A program made the position numbers and the translations under genes. Under the pieces are notes generated by a model. The model had not been told where the DNA came from, did no database searches, and saw only the letters and a program-made list of their open reading frames with translations. This document shows, in pieces, positions 31,954 through 40,246 of a stretch of 64,000 nucleotides of DNA (positions are counted from its first letter, which is position 1; each line of letters starts with the position of its first letter). The stretch is from Paenibacillus turpanensis (lineage in GTDB: Bacteria; Bacillota; Bacilli; Paenibacillales; YIM-B00363), in contig NZ_WTLI01000003.1 of assembly GCF_011421635.1 (NCBI RefSeq), positions 186,001-250,000 of the forward strand, written 5' to 3'.

Positions 31954-32384
31954 TGTATGTATTGGCACCTTTTATCGGCTGGCTGGTGGCCGGCACGATG
32001 AAATTTATAGTGAACTATATCCGCTTTGGCGGAGAAGCGAAGGCCCGGATCGGCAATGGAGGCTTTCCGAGCAACCACACCACGATAATGACTACGACTG
32101 TTGCCTTGATTGGCTTTAAGCATGGCTTCCTGACTCCGGAGTTTGGACTTGGCGTCGCTATTACGTATATCGTGATCATTGACGCTCTTGGATTGCGCCG
32201 ACATGTCGGATATCATGCAGAGCACTTAAATCAGCTGACGGCGAAGGATACCGAGCTTTCCCGCAAGCTGAAGAAGCTGCGTGAATCGATGGGTCATACG
32301 CGAATCGAAGTCGCCGGAGGTCTTGTGCTTGGGGCGCTTCTCGGTTTTGTTCTAGATCTGCTGTCGTCTCTTCTCGGCTGGTAA
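31950..32384 (+). CDS. Divergent PAP2-family membrane phosphatase (YuiD-like)
   Basis: A 144-residue protein of the divergent PAP2 group. Visible family marks are GGFPSNHTTIM (about 37-47), IDALGLRRHVG (about 77-87) and the later GHTRIEVAGGLVLGA. Such proteins are predicted phosphatases of lipid phosphates. In mycobacteria a PAP2-type gene (Rv3807c) lies beside DPPR synthase and is proposed to remove the 5-phosphate from decaprenyl-phosphoryl-phosphoribose. The same pairing here suggests the same step. It overlaps the GT-C gene and ends the operon. A B. subtilis relative (YuiD) has no known role. Confidence 0.8.
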   Translation: MMYVLAPFIGWLVAGTMKFIVNYIRFGGEAKARIGNGGFPSNHTTIMTTTVALIGFKHGFLTPEFGLGVAITYIVIIDALGLRRHVGYHAEHLNQLTAKDTELSRKLKKLRESMGHTRIEVAGGLVLGALLGFVLDLLSSLLGW

Positions 32385-32401
32385 GGTTGAGATTCGGGGC
32401 A

Positions 32402-32430
32402 TTGACATCCGATTATAAATGAGATAACAT
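32402..32430 (+). promoter_or_regulatory. Sigma-A promoter of tRNA-Pro
   Basis: TTGACA (32402-32407), 17 bases, TAACAT (32425-32430). A TTGCCGA/TCGGCAA hairpin lies in the transcribed leader before the tRNA. Confidence 0.8.
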
Positions 32431-32459
32431 ACTTTTGCCGATTTTTTCGTCGGCAATGT

Positions 32460-32536
32460 CGGGTATTGGCGCAGCTTGGTAGCGCGCACCCTTGGGGTGG
32501 GTGAGGTCGTGGGTTCAACTCCCGCATACCCGACCA
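32460..32536 (+). tRNA. tRNA-Pro (anticodon GGG)
   Basis: A 77-base cloverleaf. The acceptor arm CGGGTAT pairs with ATACCCG, the D arm is GCGC/GCGC with GGTA, and the anticodon arm CACCC-TTGGGGT-GGGTG gives anticodon GGG. The T arm GTGGG-TTCAACT-CCCGC and an encoded CCA end complete it. It has its own promoter and a terminator downstream. Confidence 0.97.
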
Positions 32537-32569
32537 TTATTTATATGTTTGATTTTCGCATACATAATC

Positions 32570-32613
32570 ATCGCCCTTACTGATCGACTTTGGATGAGTG
32601 TGGGCGATTTTTT
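32570..32613 (+). terminator. Terminator of tRNA-Pro
   Basis: ATCGCCC (32570-32576) pairs with GGGCGAT (32602-32608), followed by a run of T. Confidence 0.7.
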
Positions 32614-32661
32614 ATGTCCTAAACTGAGGGTAAGCGATTTCATTTTACATTCATTTAACAC

Positions 32662-32690
32662 TTTACAATCCGTTAACATTATCATATAGT
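32662..32690 (+). promoter_or_regulatory. Sigma-A promoter of the second PAP2 gene
   Basis: TTTACA (32662-32667), 17 bases, TATAGT (32685-32690), 37 bases before the start codon. Confidence 0.7.
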
Positions 32691-32727
32691 TGATTACGGT
32701 TTGATTAATGTCGTGAAGGGGAAACAT

Positions 32728-33660
32728 ATGACAAGAAAATGGTTAGCAGCCCTTAAAGGTATAGACTGGTCCATGATTGGTATTTTAGCCTCCATCTTTT
32801 TAATTTGGCAGATCGGTTTATCGTTTCATTGGGACAAAAAGGCTTGGCTGCTTTTACTGGTTTGCTTAATCGGAGTGCGTAAGTATGCCAATAAACAAAT
32901 GAGTCCGTATTTTTTTGCCGTGGTTGTGCCGACACTTGTCGTATTTTATTTCGTGAGTAAGTCCGGGCCCGGTTTTTGGTGGGGAATTGCGGACAGCTTA
33001 TTTAAAAACAGCAAGCATATTTGGGTATGGGACGATTTTATGCGCTCCATTCCGCTCAACGACGCGGCTTGGGCCCGTTTCTTTCACTGGGATACCCTTG
33101 ATTACTATATGAGATGGATTTACAATTTGGGCTTCGTATTGCCTCTATGGCTGGGGATTATTTACTGTGTGTTTTCGGGCAGATTAGCCGATATGTTCCG
33201 TTTCGTTTTGTCCGGCCATATCATGCAACTGCCGCTCATTTTGCCGTTTTATAATTTGATTTTACTTCGTGAGGTTTGGTGGGTGAAAGGTCAGCCGGAC
33301 CTGCTGCTTCGTGAGTTTGCCGATGAAAATGCGAAGCTTGTAACGGTTATGAACTGCTTTCCGAGCATGCATACATCCATTGCGTTTGCGATGATGCTGC
33401 TTGCCCTGCGCCAGAAGGATCCGGTCTTCAAATGGGTGATGGCTGTGTACTGCGGCTCGATCATATGGTCGACGCTTTACCTACAAATTCACTGGGTGCT
33501 TGATTTGTTTGCGGGAATGCTCTTTGCGTATGGCGTCGTCAAGCTGGCGGACGGAATCGTATACTTGGTCAAAGAAAAGCTGATGCCGGCTCGTGTAAAG
33601 CAGGCTTGGCAGGCGCCGCAGCCGAAACCGGAATTAGGTGCCGCAACAACAACAGTATAA
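32728..33660 (+). CDS. PAP2-superfamily membrane phosphatase/transferase
   Basis: A 310-residue membrane protein with the PAP2 motifs NCFPSMHTSIAF (about 209-220) and HWVLDLFAG (about 255-263); the first KX6RP-like block is not obvious. The plan, with PSMH and HxxxD motifs in a six-helix protein, resembles the AUR1/inositol-phosphoceramide-synthase-like branch of PAP2, which moves phospho-head groups, but simple phosphatase activity is equally possible. ATG 32728 follows AAGGGG; the upstream TTG frame lacks a site. It has its own promoter, separate from the GT-C operon by the tRNA gene, and its own terminator. Confidence 0.8.
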   Translation: MTRKWLAALKGIDWSMIGILASIFLIWQIGLSFHWDKKAWLLLLVCLIGVRKYANKQMSPYFFAVVVPTLVVFYFVSKSGPGFWWGIADSLFKNSKHIWVWDDFMRSIPLNDAAWARFFHWDTLDYYMRWIYNLGFVLPLWLGIIYCVFSGRLADMFRFVLSGHIMQLPLILPFYNLILLREVWWVKGQPDLLLREFADENAKLVTVMNCFPSMHTSIAFAMMLLALRQKDPVFKWVMAVYCGSIIWSTLYLQIHWVLDLFAGMLFAYGVVKLADGIVYLVKEKLMPARVKQAWQAPQPKPELGAATTTV

Positions 33661-33668
33661 TGTAAATG

Positions 33669-33702
33669 AAGGCGTTCCCTGCGACAAGGGAATGCCTTTT
33701 TT
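33669..33702 (+). terminator. Terminator of the PAP2 gene
   Basis: AAGGCGTTCCCT and AGGGAATGCCTT pair over 12 bases with one G-T, followed by six T. Confidence 0.85.
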
Positions 33703-33709
33703 GCCTTCG

Positions 33710-33738
33710 TTGCTTTCATCAGAAAAGTCCGTTATATT
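33710..33738 (+). promoter_or_regulatory. Promoter of mtrB
   Basis: TTGCTT (33710-33715), 17 bases, TATATT (33733-33738), 53 bases before the start. Confidence 0.6.
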
Positions 33739-33791
33739 GTAACAAGAGCAATGCAGGCGGGAAATTGAAGACAGAGGAGGAGGGGACGTAA

Positions 33792-34013
33792 ATGGAAGGC
33801 GGAACAAATGATTATTTTGTTATTAAGGCAAAAGAGAACGGGGTCCATGTCATCGGGCTGACGCGCGGACAGGATACCCGCTTTCATCATACGGAAAAGC
33901 TGGATAAAGGTGAGGTCATGATCGCGCAGTTCACGGAGCACACATCGGCTGTGAAAATCCGGGGCAAGGCGACGATTATGACGAAATACGGGAATATTCA
34001 AACCGACGAGTAG
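33792..34013 (+). CDS. mtrB: Trp RNA-binding attenuation protein (TRAP)
   Basis: A 73-residue protein that, in the tryptophan-bound state, forms an 11-subunit ring which binds GAG/UAG triplets in the trp leader and promotes termination. It matches B. subtilis MtrB across its length: [32 protein letters not shown] and VKIRGKA, which include the RNA-binding Lys and Arg and the tryptophan pocket. Its target, a triplet cluster in the trp leader, lies in the same window at 44.2 kb. GAGGAGGAGGGG precedes the ATG. It is separated from the following gene by a terminator. Confidence 0.97.
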   Translation: MEGGTNDYFVIKAKENGVHVIGLTRGQDTRFHHTEKLDKGEVMIAQFTEHTSAVKIRGKATIMTKYGNIQTDE

Positions 34014-34035
34014 TCCTAAATGTTCCCCGGCGGTG

Positions 34036-34062
34036 AAAGGGCAGGCATAGCCTGCCCTTTTG
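34036..34062 (+). terminator. Terminator of mtrB
   Basis: AAAGGGCAGGC (34036-34046) and GCCTGCCCTTT (34050-34060) form 11 perfect pairs, with T at the end. Confidence 0.85.
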
Positions 34063-34106
34063 CATTGTAAAATGAGATAAGGGACGTTGTGAGGAGGAAT
34101 CGGGAA

Positions 34107-34634
34107 ATGGCGTGGTTCGTTCGTCTAGCAGCCGCATCGATCATATCGATCGGAATCGCGTTTTCTTTATCTTTATTGCCGCAATTGGAGGACAAGGGAA
34201 GGATGCTCCAGGAGGACCGGTCAGTGTTTCAGCCGCAGCCGACCATGCCGATGACCTCGGAAACCGCGGTGAATGAGCTGGCGAAGCTGCCGCTTCATTC
34301 CGAAATCCGCCGGGTGGATTGGAGCTCAAGTATTTTATCCGTCGATCTGTTAACTAAAGAAGAGAGGATGACGGAAGAGCTGTACGAGGACCTAGGGAAG
34401 CTCGCACAGCTGGGAATTATGGAAAAGCAGAACGTAAAGGGTGTACTCGTCCGGGTGCTCGAGGATCCAAGCCAAGGAGGAAGCAATCAGCTGCTTGTTG
34501 CGATGGAAGCGAGCCGGAGTCATCTAAGCGAAGAAACGTTGACACAGCTTCGAGAAAAAAAACTGAAATTCCGCGAATTGCTTGGAAAAGAAATTCCGTT
34601 GAACTGGGGTCCGAAGTGGCGGCCAGAAACATGA
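34107..34634 (+). CDS. N-terminally anchored protein of unknown function
   Basis: A 175-residue protein with one N-terminal membrane helix (about residues 5-26, VRLAAASIISIGIAFSLSLLP) and a soluble part rich in Glu, Leu and Lys (for example SEIRRVDWSSSILSVDLLTKEERMTEEL). No family was recognised. ATG 34107 has AGGAGG nine bases upstream; the upstream GTG lies inside that site. It lies between mtrB and hepS. Confidence 0.65.
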   Translation: MAWFVRLAAASIISIGIAFSLSLLPQLEDKGRMLQEDRSVFQPQPTMPMTSETAVNELAKLPLHSEIRRVDWSSSILSVDLLTKEERMTEELYEDLGKLAQLGIMEKQNVKGVLVRVLEDPSQGGSNQLLVAMEASRSHLSEETLTQLREKKLKFRELLGKEIPLNWGPKWRPET

Positions 34635-34663
34635 CCGATGCGTGTGCGTCTTGATTCGTATTG

Positions 34664-34672
34664 TGTTATAAT
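34664..34672 (+). promoter_or_regulatory. Extended -10 promoter of the hepS operon
   Basis: TGTTATAAT (34664-34672) is a full extended -10, 54 bases before hepS. A -35 is poor. Confidence 0.5.
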
Positions 34673-34725
34673 AGTAAGGATTCTCAGCAGGTTTTTGCTC
34701 TTAGTACAGTATTGGAGGCTGCTTC

Positions 34726-35583
34726 ATGTATCAAGTCTCGGAAATAGCCAAAAAATATACCGAATATGATATGATTCAGAAAAATACGGATTTGCCTGAA
34801 TTTCCGGAATTTCGTACCCGCCTGTTGTATTCGTTTTTGCAGGCCGGTCGGCCGAATGAAAACAGCGGTGAAGTGAACTCGCTGGCCGTTTCCCTCGTTC
34901 AATTAGGACTCGATACGCACGAGCTGGTGGACACCGAGGAGCAGGTTTCTTCGAAGAAGGCGTTTTTAGCCCGGCAGATGCGTGTGCTGGCGGGGGATTA
35001 TTTCAGCAGCAGATTCTATCATTTGCTCTCTAAAGCGGGACATGTGGACGTTGTACAGCAGGTTTCACAGGCCATTTGCGAGGTCAATCGCCTGAAAATG
35101 AACTTATATGCAAAGATGAATCAAAGTAAACTGACTGCCGATGAATATATCGAGCACCATGTCGATATACGTTCCGGCTTGTTTTTATCACTGGCGCAAA
35201 AGATGGTGGAGCCGTACAGATCCTTATGGCCCGATATTTTATGCGGCTTTACACGCTGCGAGGTGCTGCTGAAGGAGCTGACTTGCAGCGAATCGGCAGA
35301 GAGCTTCCGCGGCAGCTGGGCCTATTGGCATCTGCTTGGTCATGCGCAGAAGGATGAACAAAAAGCAATTGCAGCAGAGGATTTGGATGTGCAGAAGGTG
35401 AAGGGCCTGCTGCTGAAGTATAATATTCGGACACAGCTGCTTTCGATGCTTCGCGAGCAATGGGATGCTGTACAGATAGCGATAGGGCGAGTGGATTCAG
35501 AGGTCTTACATAAGGAATTGTTTGCGATTGGAGAGCCGTTTATTAGACATACTGCCGCTCCAAAGTGTCTCGAAGAAATTTAA
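34726..35583 (+). CDS. hepS: Heptaprenyl diphosphate synthase, component I
   Basis: The smaller, non-catalytic subunit of the two-part enzyme that builds the C35 side chain of menaquinone. It has 285 residues and lacks the DDxxD motifs of component II, as expected. Sequences such as [28 protein letters not shown] and the helical middle agree with HepS. It opens the operon hepS-menG-mqnP-ubiX-mqnA-hepT and is followed by menG with a 13-base gap. Confidence 0.88.
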   Translation: MYQVSEIAKKYTEYDMIQKNTDLPEFPEFRTRLLYSFLQAGRPNENSGEVNSLAVSLVQLGLDTHELVDTEEQVSSKKAFLARQMRVLAGDYFSSRFYHLLSKAGHVDVVQQVSQAICEVNRLKMNLYAKMNQSKLTADEYIEHHVDIRSGLFLSLAQKMVEPYRSLWPDILCGFTRCEVLLKELTCSESAESFRGSWAYWHLLGHAQKDEQKAIAAEDLDVQKVKGLLLKYNIRTQLLSMLREQWDAVQIAIGRVDSEVLHKELFAIGEPFIRHTAAPKCLEEI

Positions 35584-35596
35584 GGTGGAATGCAGC

Positions 35597-36313
35597 TTGG
35601 AAGGAAAAGCAAAAGAAAAATTCGTACATGCGGTTTTTGAAAAAATCGCCCCTAAATATGACTTGATGAACGACGTTTTAAGCTTCGGACGACATAAAGC
35701 TTGGCGTCGTTTTACCATGCGCAAAATGGACATGCAGCCGGGGCAAACGGCAGTTGATTTATGCTGCGGCACCTGTGATTGGACGGTCGCTATGGCTCAG
35801 GCAAGCGGAACCGGCTCTGTTGTGGGTCTTGACTTCAGCCAAAATATGCTTAGCTTTGGAGATAAGAAAATTAAAGCGCTTGGATTGGACAAGCAAATTA
35901 CGCTCGTGCATGGGAATGCGATGGAGCTTCCTTTTGCGGATAACTCCTTTGATTTTGCGACAATTGGCTTCGGCCTTCGCAATGTTCCGGATTTTGAGCA
36001 GGTACTGAGCGAAATGAAGCGGGTTGTCAAGCCGGGAGGAAGCGTTGTATGTTTAGAGCTTTCCAAACCTGTGTGGGAGCCGTTTAAATCTCTTTATTAT
36101 TTTTACTTCCAGCGAATATTGCCGCAGATCGCCAAACTGACAGTGAAGAGCTATGAACAGTACAAGTGGCTTCCTGAATCGCTGGCGAAATTTCCGGATC
36201 ATAAGCAGCTTGCCGCCTTATTTTCAAAGGTAGGGCTTCAGCATGTTGAGGTTTACCCGTTAACTGGAGGAATTGCGGCATTACATATCGGCAAGAAGGG
36301 TACTGAGCTATGA
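35597..36313 (+). CDS. menG: Demethylmenaquinone methyltransferase
   Basis: SAM-dependent C-methylation of demethylmenaquinone, the last step of menaquinone synthesis. The 238 residues have the UbiE/MenG marks [46 protein letters not shown] and [12 protein letters not shown]. The start is set at TTG 35597, eight bases after AAGGTGG and near the usual N-terminus; GTG 35585 is an alternative. The stop overlaps the next ATG (ATGA). It serves either menaquinone route. Confidence 0.92.
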   Translation: MEGKAKEKFVHAVFEKIAPKYDLMNDVLSFGRHKAWRRFTMRKMDMQPGQTAVDLCCGTCDWTVAMAQASGTGSVVGLDFSQNMLSFGDKKIKALGLDKQITLVHGNAMELPFADNSFDFATIGFGLRNVPDFEQVLSEMKRVVKPGGSVVCLELSKPVWEPFKSLYYFYFQRILPQIAKLTVKSYEQYKWLPESLAKFPDHKQLAALFSKVGLQHVEVYPLTGGIAALHIGKKGTEL

Positions 36314-37182
36314 TAAGCAAAATTAAAATTTTTCTAGAAATGATAAAGTTCGAGCATACGATTTTTGCCCTGCCGTTTGCTTTCATGGGAGCGATACTTG
36401 GCGCGGTAACTACGTTTGGCCAGCTTCCAACCTGGCCGCAAATCGGCTGGATTACGCTTGCGATGGTTGGAGCCAGATCGGCGGCGATGGGCCTCAATCG
36501 TGTAGTCGATAAAGCGATTGACGCTAAAAATCCAAGGACGGCCATGCGCGCGATTCCGGCAGGACTGCTGTCCTCGAAAGAAGTATTGTTTTTTATCGCG
36601 GCTTCTTTCCTGCTGCTCTACATCGCGGCATCGCAGTTAAGCGCTTTGTGCGTCAAATTAATGCCGATCGCGGTCTTCTTTTTAGTGTTCTACTCCTATA
36701 CAAAACGGTTTACATGGCTTTGTCATCTCGTGCTTGGTTTGGCCATCGGTTTGGCTCCATTGGGAGGCTGGGTGGCCGTTACGGGCAGCATCAACGCGAC
36801 CGCTCTTGTACTTTATGTATCTGTCGTATTTTGGATTGCCGGCTTTGACTTGATTTATTCCTGTCAGGACATCGATTATGACCGTAAGGAAGGGCTGTTT
36901 TCCATTCCAAGCCGATTTGGATTAAAAGCTGCGCTCATGACGGGCAGAGTGTTTCACGCTATTACCGCAGCGGGCTTTGGGCTGTTGTTTTTGCTGGCGG
37001 ATTTAAACTGGCTGTACTTATTGGGTACTGTCGTTTCGTATTTACTGCTCATTTACGAGCACCGGCTGGTAAATCCAAATGATCTGTCGAAAGTGAACTT
37101 ATCGTTCTTTACGATGAACGGTGTGCTTAGCATGGTGATGTTTGTATTTACATTTATGGATGTGGTGGTGCTTCATTCATGA
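36310..37182 (+). CDS. mqnP: UbiA-like polyprenyltransferase, futalosine type (MqnP)
   Basis: A 290-residue UbiA-family integral membrane protein with eight or nine helices. The two Asp motifs are [15 protein letters not shown] and [14 protein letters not shown], typical of the 4-hydroxybenzoate-like group used in the futalosine pathway, where it attaches the prenyl chain to 1,4-dihydroxy-6-naphthoate. It lies between menG and ubiX in an overlapping operon with mqnA, which supports MqnP over MenA. Start ATG overlaps the menG stop; stop overlaps the ubiX start. Confidence 0.85.
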   Translation: MISKIKIFLEMIKFEHTIFALPFAFMGAILGAVTTFGQLPTWPQIGWITLAMVGARSAAMGLNRVVDKAIDAKNPRTAMRAIPAGLLSSKEVLFFIAASFLLLYIAASQLSALCVKLMPIAVFFLVFYSYTKRFTWLCHLVLGLAIGLAPLGGWVAVTGSINATALVLYVSVVFWIAGFDLIYSCQDIDYDRKEGLFSIPSRFGLKAALMTGRVFHAITAAGFGLLFLLADLNWLYLLGTVVSYLLLIYEHRLVNPNDLSKVNLSFFTMNGVLSMVMFVFTFMDVVVLHS

Positions 37183-37787
37183 GCGAAGCAGCGAGCAGGC
37201 CGTGGATTGTCGGGATCAGCGGAGCTAGCGGGGCTGTATATGGGATTCGGCTTTGTGAGGCGCTGCTGTCGCTTGGTGAAGAGGTGCGTCTGGTGATTAC
37301 CGATGCAGGCTGGCGGGTGCTGAAGGACGAGCATGGCTGGCAGGTAACGAACCGGCTGGAAACACTACAGGCAAAGTTCGACGGGTTGCCCGGCAGCTGG
37401 AGGTATTACCCGATCCAGGATATTGGGGCGGGTATTGCCAGCGGCTCCTATCGAACGAAAGGAATGGTCGTTATTCCGTGTTCGATGGGGACCCTTGGGG
37501 CAATTGCCGGCGGTTTGTCCGACAATTTACTGGAAAGAGCGGCGGATGTCATGCTGAAGGAAGGGCGTAAGCTCATTCTAGTTCCCAGAGAAACGCCGGT
37601 CCATGCCATTCACCTACAGAACATGCTGACCTTGGCGCAAATGGGCGCAACCATCGTGCCGGCCATGCCCGGCTTTTATCACCAGCCGACATCGATTGAG
37701 CAGATGATAGATTTTATGGTGGGAAAAGTACTGGATTGCATGGACATCGATCATGATTTATACAAAAGATGGGGAGATCGCTCGTGA
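37179..37787 (+). CDS. ubiX: Flavin prenyltransferase UbiX
   Basis: Makes the prenylated FMN cofactor used by UbiD-type decarboxylases. It has 202 residues, with the FMN-binding start WIVGISGASGAVYG, PCSMGTLGAIAGG and VPRETPVHAIHLQNM. In the futalosine route a UbiD-like enzyme (MqnL) acts on the carboxylated product; no ubiD is in the window. It overlaps both neighbours by four bases (ATGA, GTGA). Confidence 0.93.
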   Translation: MSEAASRPWIVGISGASGAVYGIRLCEALLSLGEEVRLVITDAGWRVLKDEHGWQVTNRLETLQAKFDGLPGSWRYYPIQDIGAGIASGSYRTKGMVVIPCSMGTLGAIAGGLSDNLLERAADVMLKEGRKLILVPRETPVHAIHLQNMLTLAQMGATIVPAMPGFYHQPTSIEQMIDFMVGKVLDCMDIDHDLYKRWGDRS

Positions 37788-38641
37788 GCGAAAATGGTCG
37801 GCCGCTGCAAATCGGCCAAATTAACTACACGAATGCTTGGCCTTTGTTTTACGATTTTCCGGGTGCAGCGTTGGAGGGGCGCGTGGAAATGATCCGCAGA
37901 GTGCCCTCGGAGCTGAATCGCGGACTTGCCGAAGGCAATATCGATTTGAGCGCGGTTTCATCTTTTGCTTATGCGGAGCATGCGGACAAGCTCCTGCTCC
38001 TGCCGGATCTTTCGGTCAGCTCCGATGGAAAGGTCGGTTCCATATTGTTGTTCCACCGGGTACCGGTGAGGCAGCTGGACGGCCGTTCGATTGCAGTGAC
38101 TACAACGTCGGCTACCTCGGTCAATCTGCTGAAAATATTAATGCACAAATATTACGAGGTAAGTCCTGTTTATGAGCCCTCGACGCCGAATCTCGATGCC
38201 ATGATGGAGTGCTGCGAAGCAGCATTGCTGATCGGGGATGATGCCATTCGTGCGGAATGGGCGAACAAGGGGCGGTATCTTGTTACGGATCTTGGGGAAC
38301 AATGGAAACAATTCTCAGGATATGGTATGACCTATGCAGTCTGGGCGCTTCGCCGGGATGCGGCGGACCGCTATCCTCGGCTTATTGCGGATATCGTCCA
38401 GGAATTTCAGCGGTGCAAGCAAATGGGGCTAACCTTGCCTCAGGATATGATCCATCGTGCAATGCTTCAAATCGGAGGCAGTGAACGATTTTGGAAGCAG
38501 TATTTTTCGGGTCTCCGTTACGATTTCGGAGCGGCCGAAAAAGCAGGATTAACGTTGTATTTCCGGCTTGCTTACGAGCTTGGGCTGCTTCCCCGGCTTG
38601 TGGAACCTGTCCTTTGGCAGGAGAGCCAAGACTCTTGGTAA
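37784..38641 (+). CDS. mqnA: Chorismate dehydratase MqnA
   Basis: First committed enzyme of the futalosine route to menaquinone: dehydrates chorismate to 3-enolpyruvylbenzoate. The family mark IGQINYTNAWPLFYDFP is at the N-terminus, followed by AVSSFAYAEH, SILLFHRVP, TTTSATSVNLL, LLIGDDAIR and DLGEQW. At 285 residues it has the usual size. GTG 37784 is chosen for GGGGAG seven bases upstream and for the GTGA overlap with ubiX; the ATG 15 bases earlier is less likely. It draws on chorismate, made by the genes at 41.5 kb. Confidence 0.92.
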   Translation: MSENGRPLQIGQINYTNAWPLFYDFPGAALEGRVEMIRRVPSELNRGLAEGNIDLSAVSSFAYAEHADKLLLLPDLSVSSDGKVGSILLFHRVPVRQLDGRSIAVTTTSATSVNLLKILMHKYYEVSPVYEPSTPNLDAMMECCEAALLIGDDAIRAEWANKGRYLVTDLGEQWKQFSGYGMTYAVWALRRDAADRYPRLIADIVQEFQRCKQMGLTLPQDMIHRAMLQIGGSERFWKQYFSGLRYDFGAAEKAGLTLYFRLAYELGLLPRLVEPVLWQESQDSW

Positions 38642-38654
38642 TGCAGGTGAATGA

Positions 38655-39635
38655 ATGAAACTTTTGCAGATTTATACCCATTTTAAAAAAGATATGGATT
38701 ATATCGAAAAGCAGCTCGAAGCGGCGGTGCGAACCGATCACGCGATGCTGAACCAATCCTCACTGCACCTGCTGAAAGCGGGAGGAAAGCGCCTTCGGCC
38801 GGTGTTTGTTTTAATGGCAGGCCGTTTTGGGAATTATGATATCGAGCGGTTAAAATTGGTAGCCGTCGCGTTGGAGCTCATCCATATGGCGACACTGGTA
38901 CACGACGATGTCATTGACGATGCGGAGACTCGGCGCGGTCAGCTAACGGTAAAGTCGAAGTGGGACAACCGGATTGCGATGTATACGGGCGATTATATTT
39001 TAGGCAAGGCGTTAAACGTCATAACAGAGCTGGATGATCCGCGAATACATACGATTTTGTCTAAAGCTATGGTAGAAATGTGCATCGGTGAAATGGAGCA
39101 GATCCGTTATTTTTACCGGCACGAGCAGTCGGTCCGGGATTATTTGCTGCGCATCCGCCGCAAAACGGCACTTTTGGTTGCGATTTCCTGTCAATTGGGA
39201 GCGATCGCAGCCGGAGCTCCGGAGTCGGTATGCCGAACGCTATATTCATTTGGCTATAACGTAGGGATGACGTTTCAAATCCGTGACGATGTGCTTGATT
39301 TAACGAGTACCGAGGACGCGATCGGCAAGCCGCCGGGCAGCGACTTAAGGCAGGGCAACGTTACGCTGCCGGTCATTTACGCGCTGCGCGATCAGCAGTT
39401 ACGGCCAGATATTATCCGCGTTCTCGACCAAATTGCAGAGGGCGGGGAAAGGGCGTACGCCGAAGTGCCGGGTCTTATCGAGAAAATCCGTCGCAGCAGC
39501 GGCATTAAAGAAGCTGAGCACTTGTCCCAAAAATATATCGATAAAGCGATTGCGGCTCTGGATGATCTCCCGGACCACAAAAGCAAAGAGTACATGCGCG
39601 AAATTGCTCTATTCGTCGGGAACCGCTCTTATTAA
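38655..39635 (+). CDS. hepT: Heptaprenyl diphosphate synthase, component II
   Basis: Catalytic subunit that extends prenyl diphosphate to the C35 chain. It has 326 residues with [14 protein letters not shown], the first aspartate-rich motif [13 protein letters not shown], and the second [19 protein letters not shown]. It works with HepS from the same operon. GCAGGTGA precedes the ATG. The assignment as hepT is set by pairing with hepS; alone it could be read as another polyprenyl synthase. Confidence 0.94.
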   Translation: MKLLQIYTHFKKDMDYIEKQLEAAVRTDHAMLNQSSLHLLKAGGKRLRPVFVLMAGRFGNYDIERLKLVAVALELIHMATLVHDDVIDDAETRRGQLTVKSKWDNRIAMYTGDYILGKALNVITELDDPRIHTILSKAMVEMCIGEMEQIRYFYRHEQSVRDYLLRIRRKTALLVAISCQLGAIAAGAPESVCRTLYSFGYNVGMTFQIRDDVLDLTSTEDAIGKPPGSDLRQGNVTLPVIYALRDQQLRPDIIRVLDQIAEGGERAYAEVPGLIEKIRRSSGIKEAEHLSQKYIDKAIAALDDLPDHKSKEYMREIALFVGNRSY

Positions 39636-39664
39636 TCGATTATAATCGAGAGGAGTTTTGGAAG

Positions 39665-40108
39665 ATGGAAAGAACATTTCTGATGGTAAAACCGGATGGC
39701 GTGCAGCGTGGATTAGTTGGAGAGATTGTGAGCAGATTCGAACGCAAAGGGTTTCAATTGGTCGGCGGAAAGCTGATGAACATCACCAGAGAGCAGGCGG
39801 AAAAGCACTACGCGGAGCATCTGGGCAAGCCTTTTTTTGAGGACCTCGTCTCTTTTATTACTTCGGGACCTGTTTTTGGCATGGTATGGGAAGGCGACGA
39901 TGTAATTACCATATCCCGTATGATGATGGGCAAAACGAATGTATTGGATTCCATGCCGGGAACGATTCGCGGCGATTACGCGGCACATACGAACCGCAAT
40001 TTAATTCATGGGTCGGACTCTCCGGAAAGCGCAGAACGGGAAATTTCCAACTTCTTTAAACCAGATGAGCTTCTTACCTATACCCGCGCAGTTCAGAAGT
40101 GGCTGTAA
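39665..40108 (+). CDS. ndk: Nucleoside diphosphate kinase
   Basis: Exchanges phosphate between nucleoside tri- and diphosphates through a phosphohistidine. The 147 residues carry the substrate-binding [13 protein letters not shown], the [10 protein letters not shown] stretch and the active His in [22 protein letters not shown] precedes the ATG. It is between hepT and cheR as in B. subtilis, and a terminator follows. Confidence 0.97.
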   Translation: MERTFLMVKPDGVQRGLVGEIVSRFERKGFQLVGGKLMNITREQAEKHYAEHLGKPFFEDLVSFITSGPVFGMVWEGDDVITISRMMMGKTNVLDSMPGTIRGDYAAHTNRNLIHGSDSPESAEREISNFFKPDELLTYTRAVQKWL

Positions 40109-40124
40109 GCCTCTGTACTCGCAT

Positions 40125-40163
40125 ACATCCCGGTCATGCTTCGGCGGTCCGGGATGTTTTTTT
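40125..40163 (+). terminator. Terminator of ndk
   Basis: ACATCCCGG (40125-40133) pairs with CCGGGATGT (40149-40157), followed by seven T. Confidence 0.85.
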
Positions 40164-40246
40164 GTGAAGAGAGAAATGTTTACAAGCAGGAACTTTCACC
40201 GGGTACGTGGAATAGTTATCGGATACTTCGTATAAAGGGGATCATC

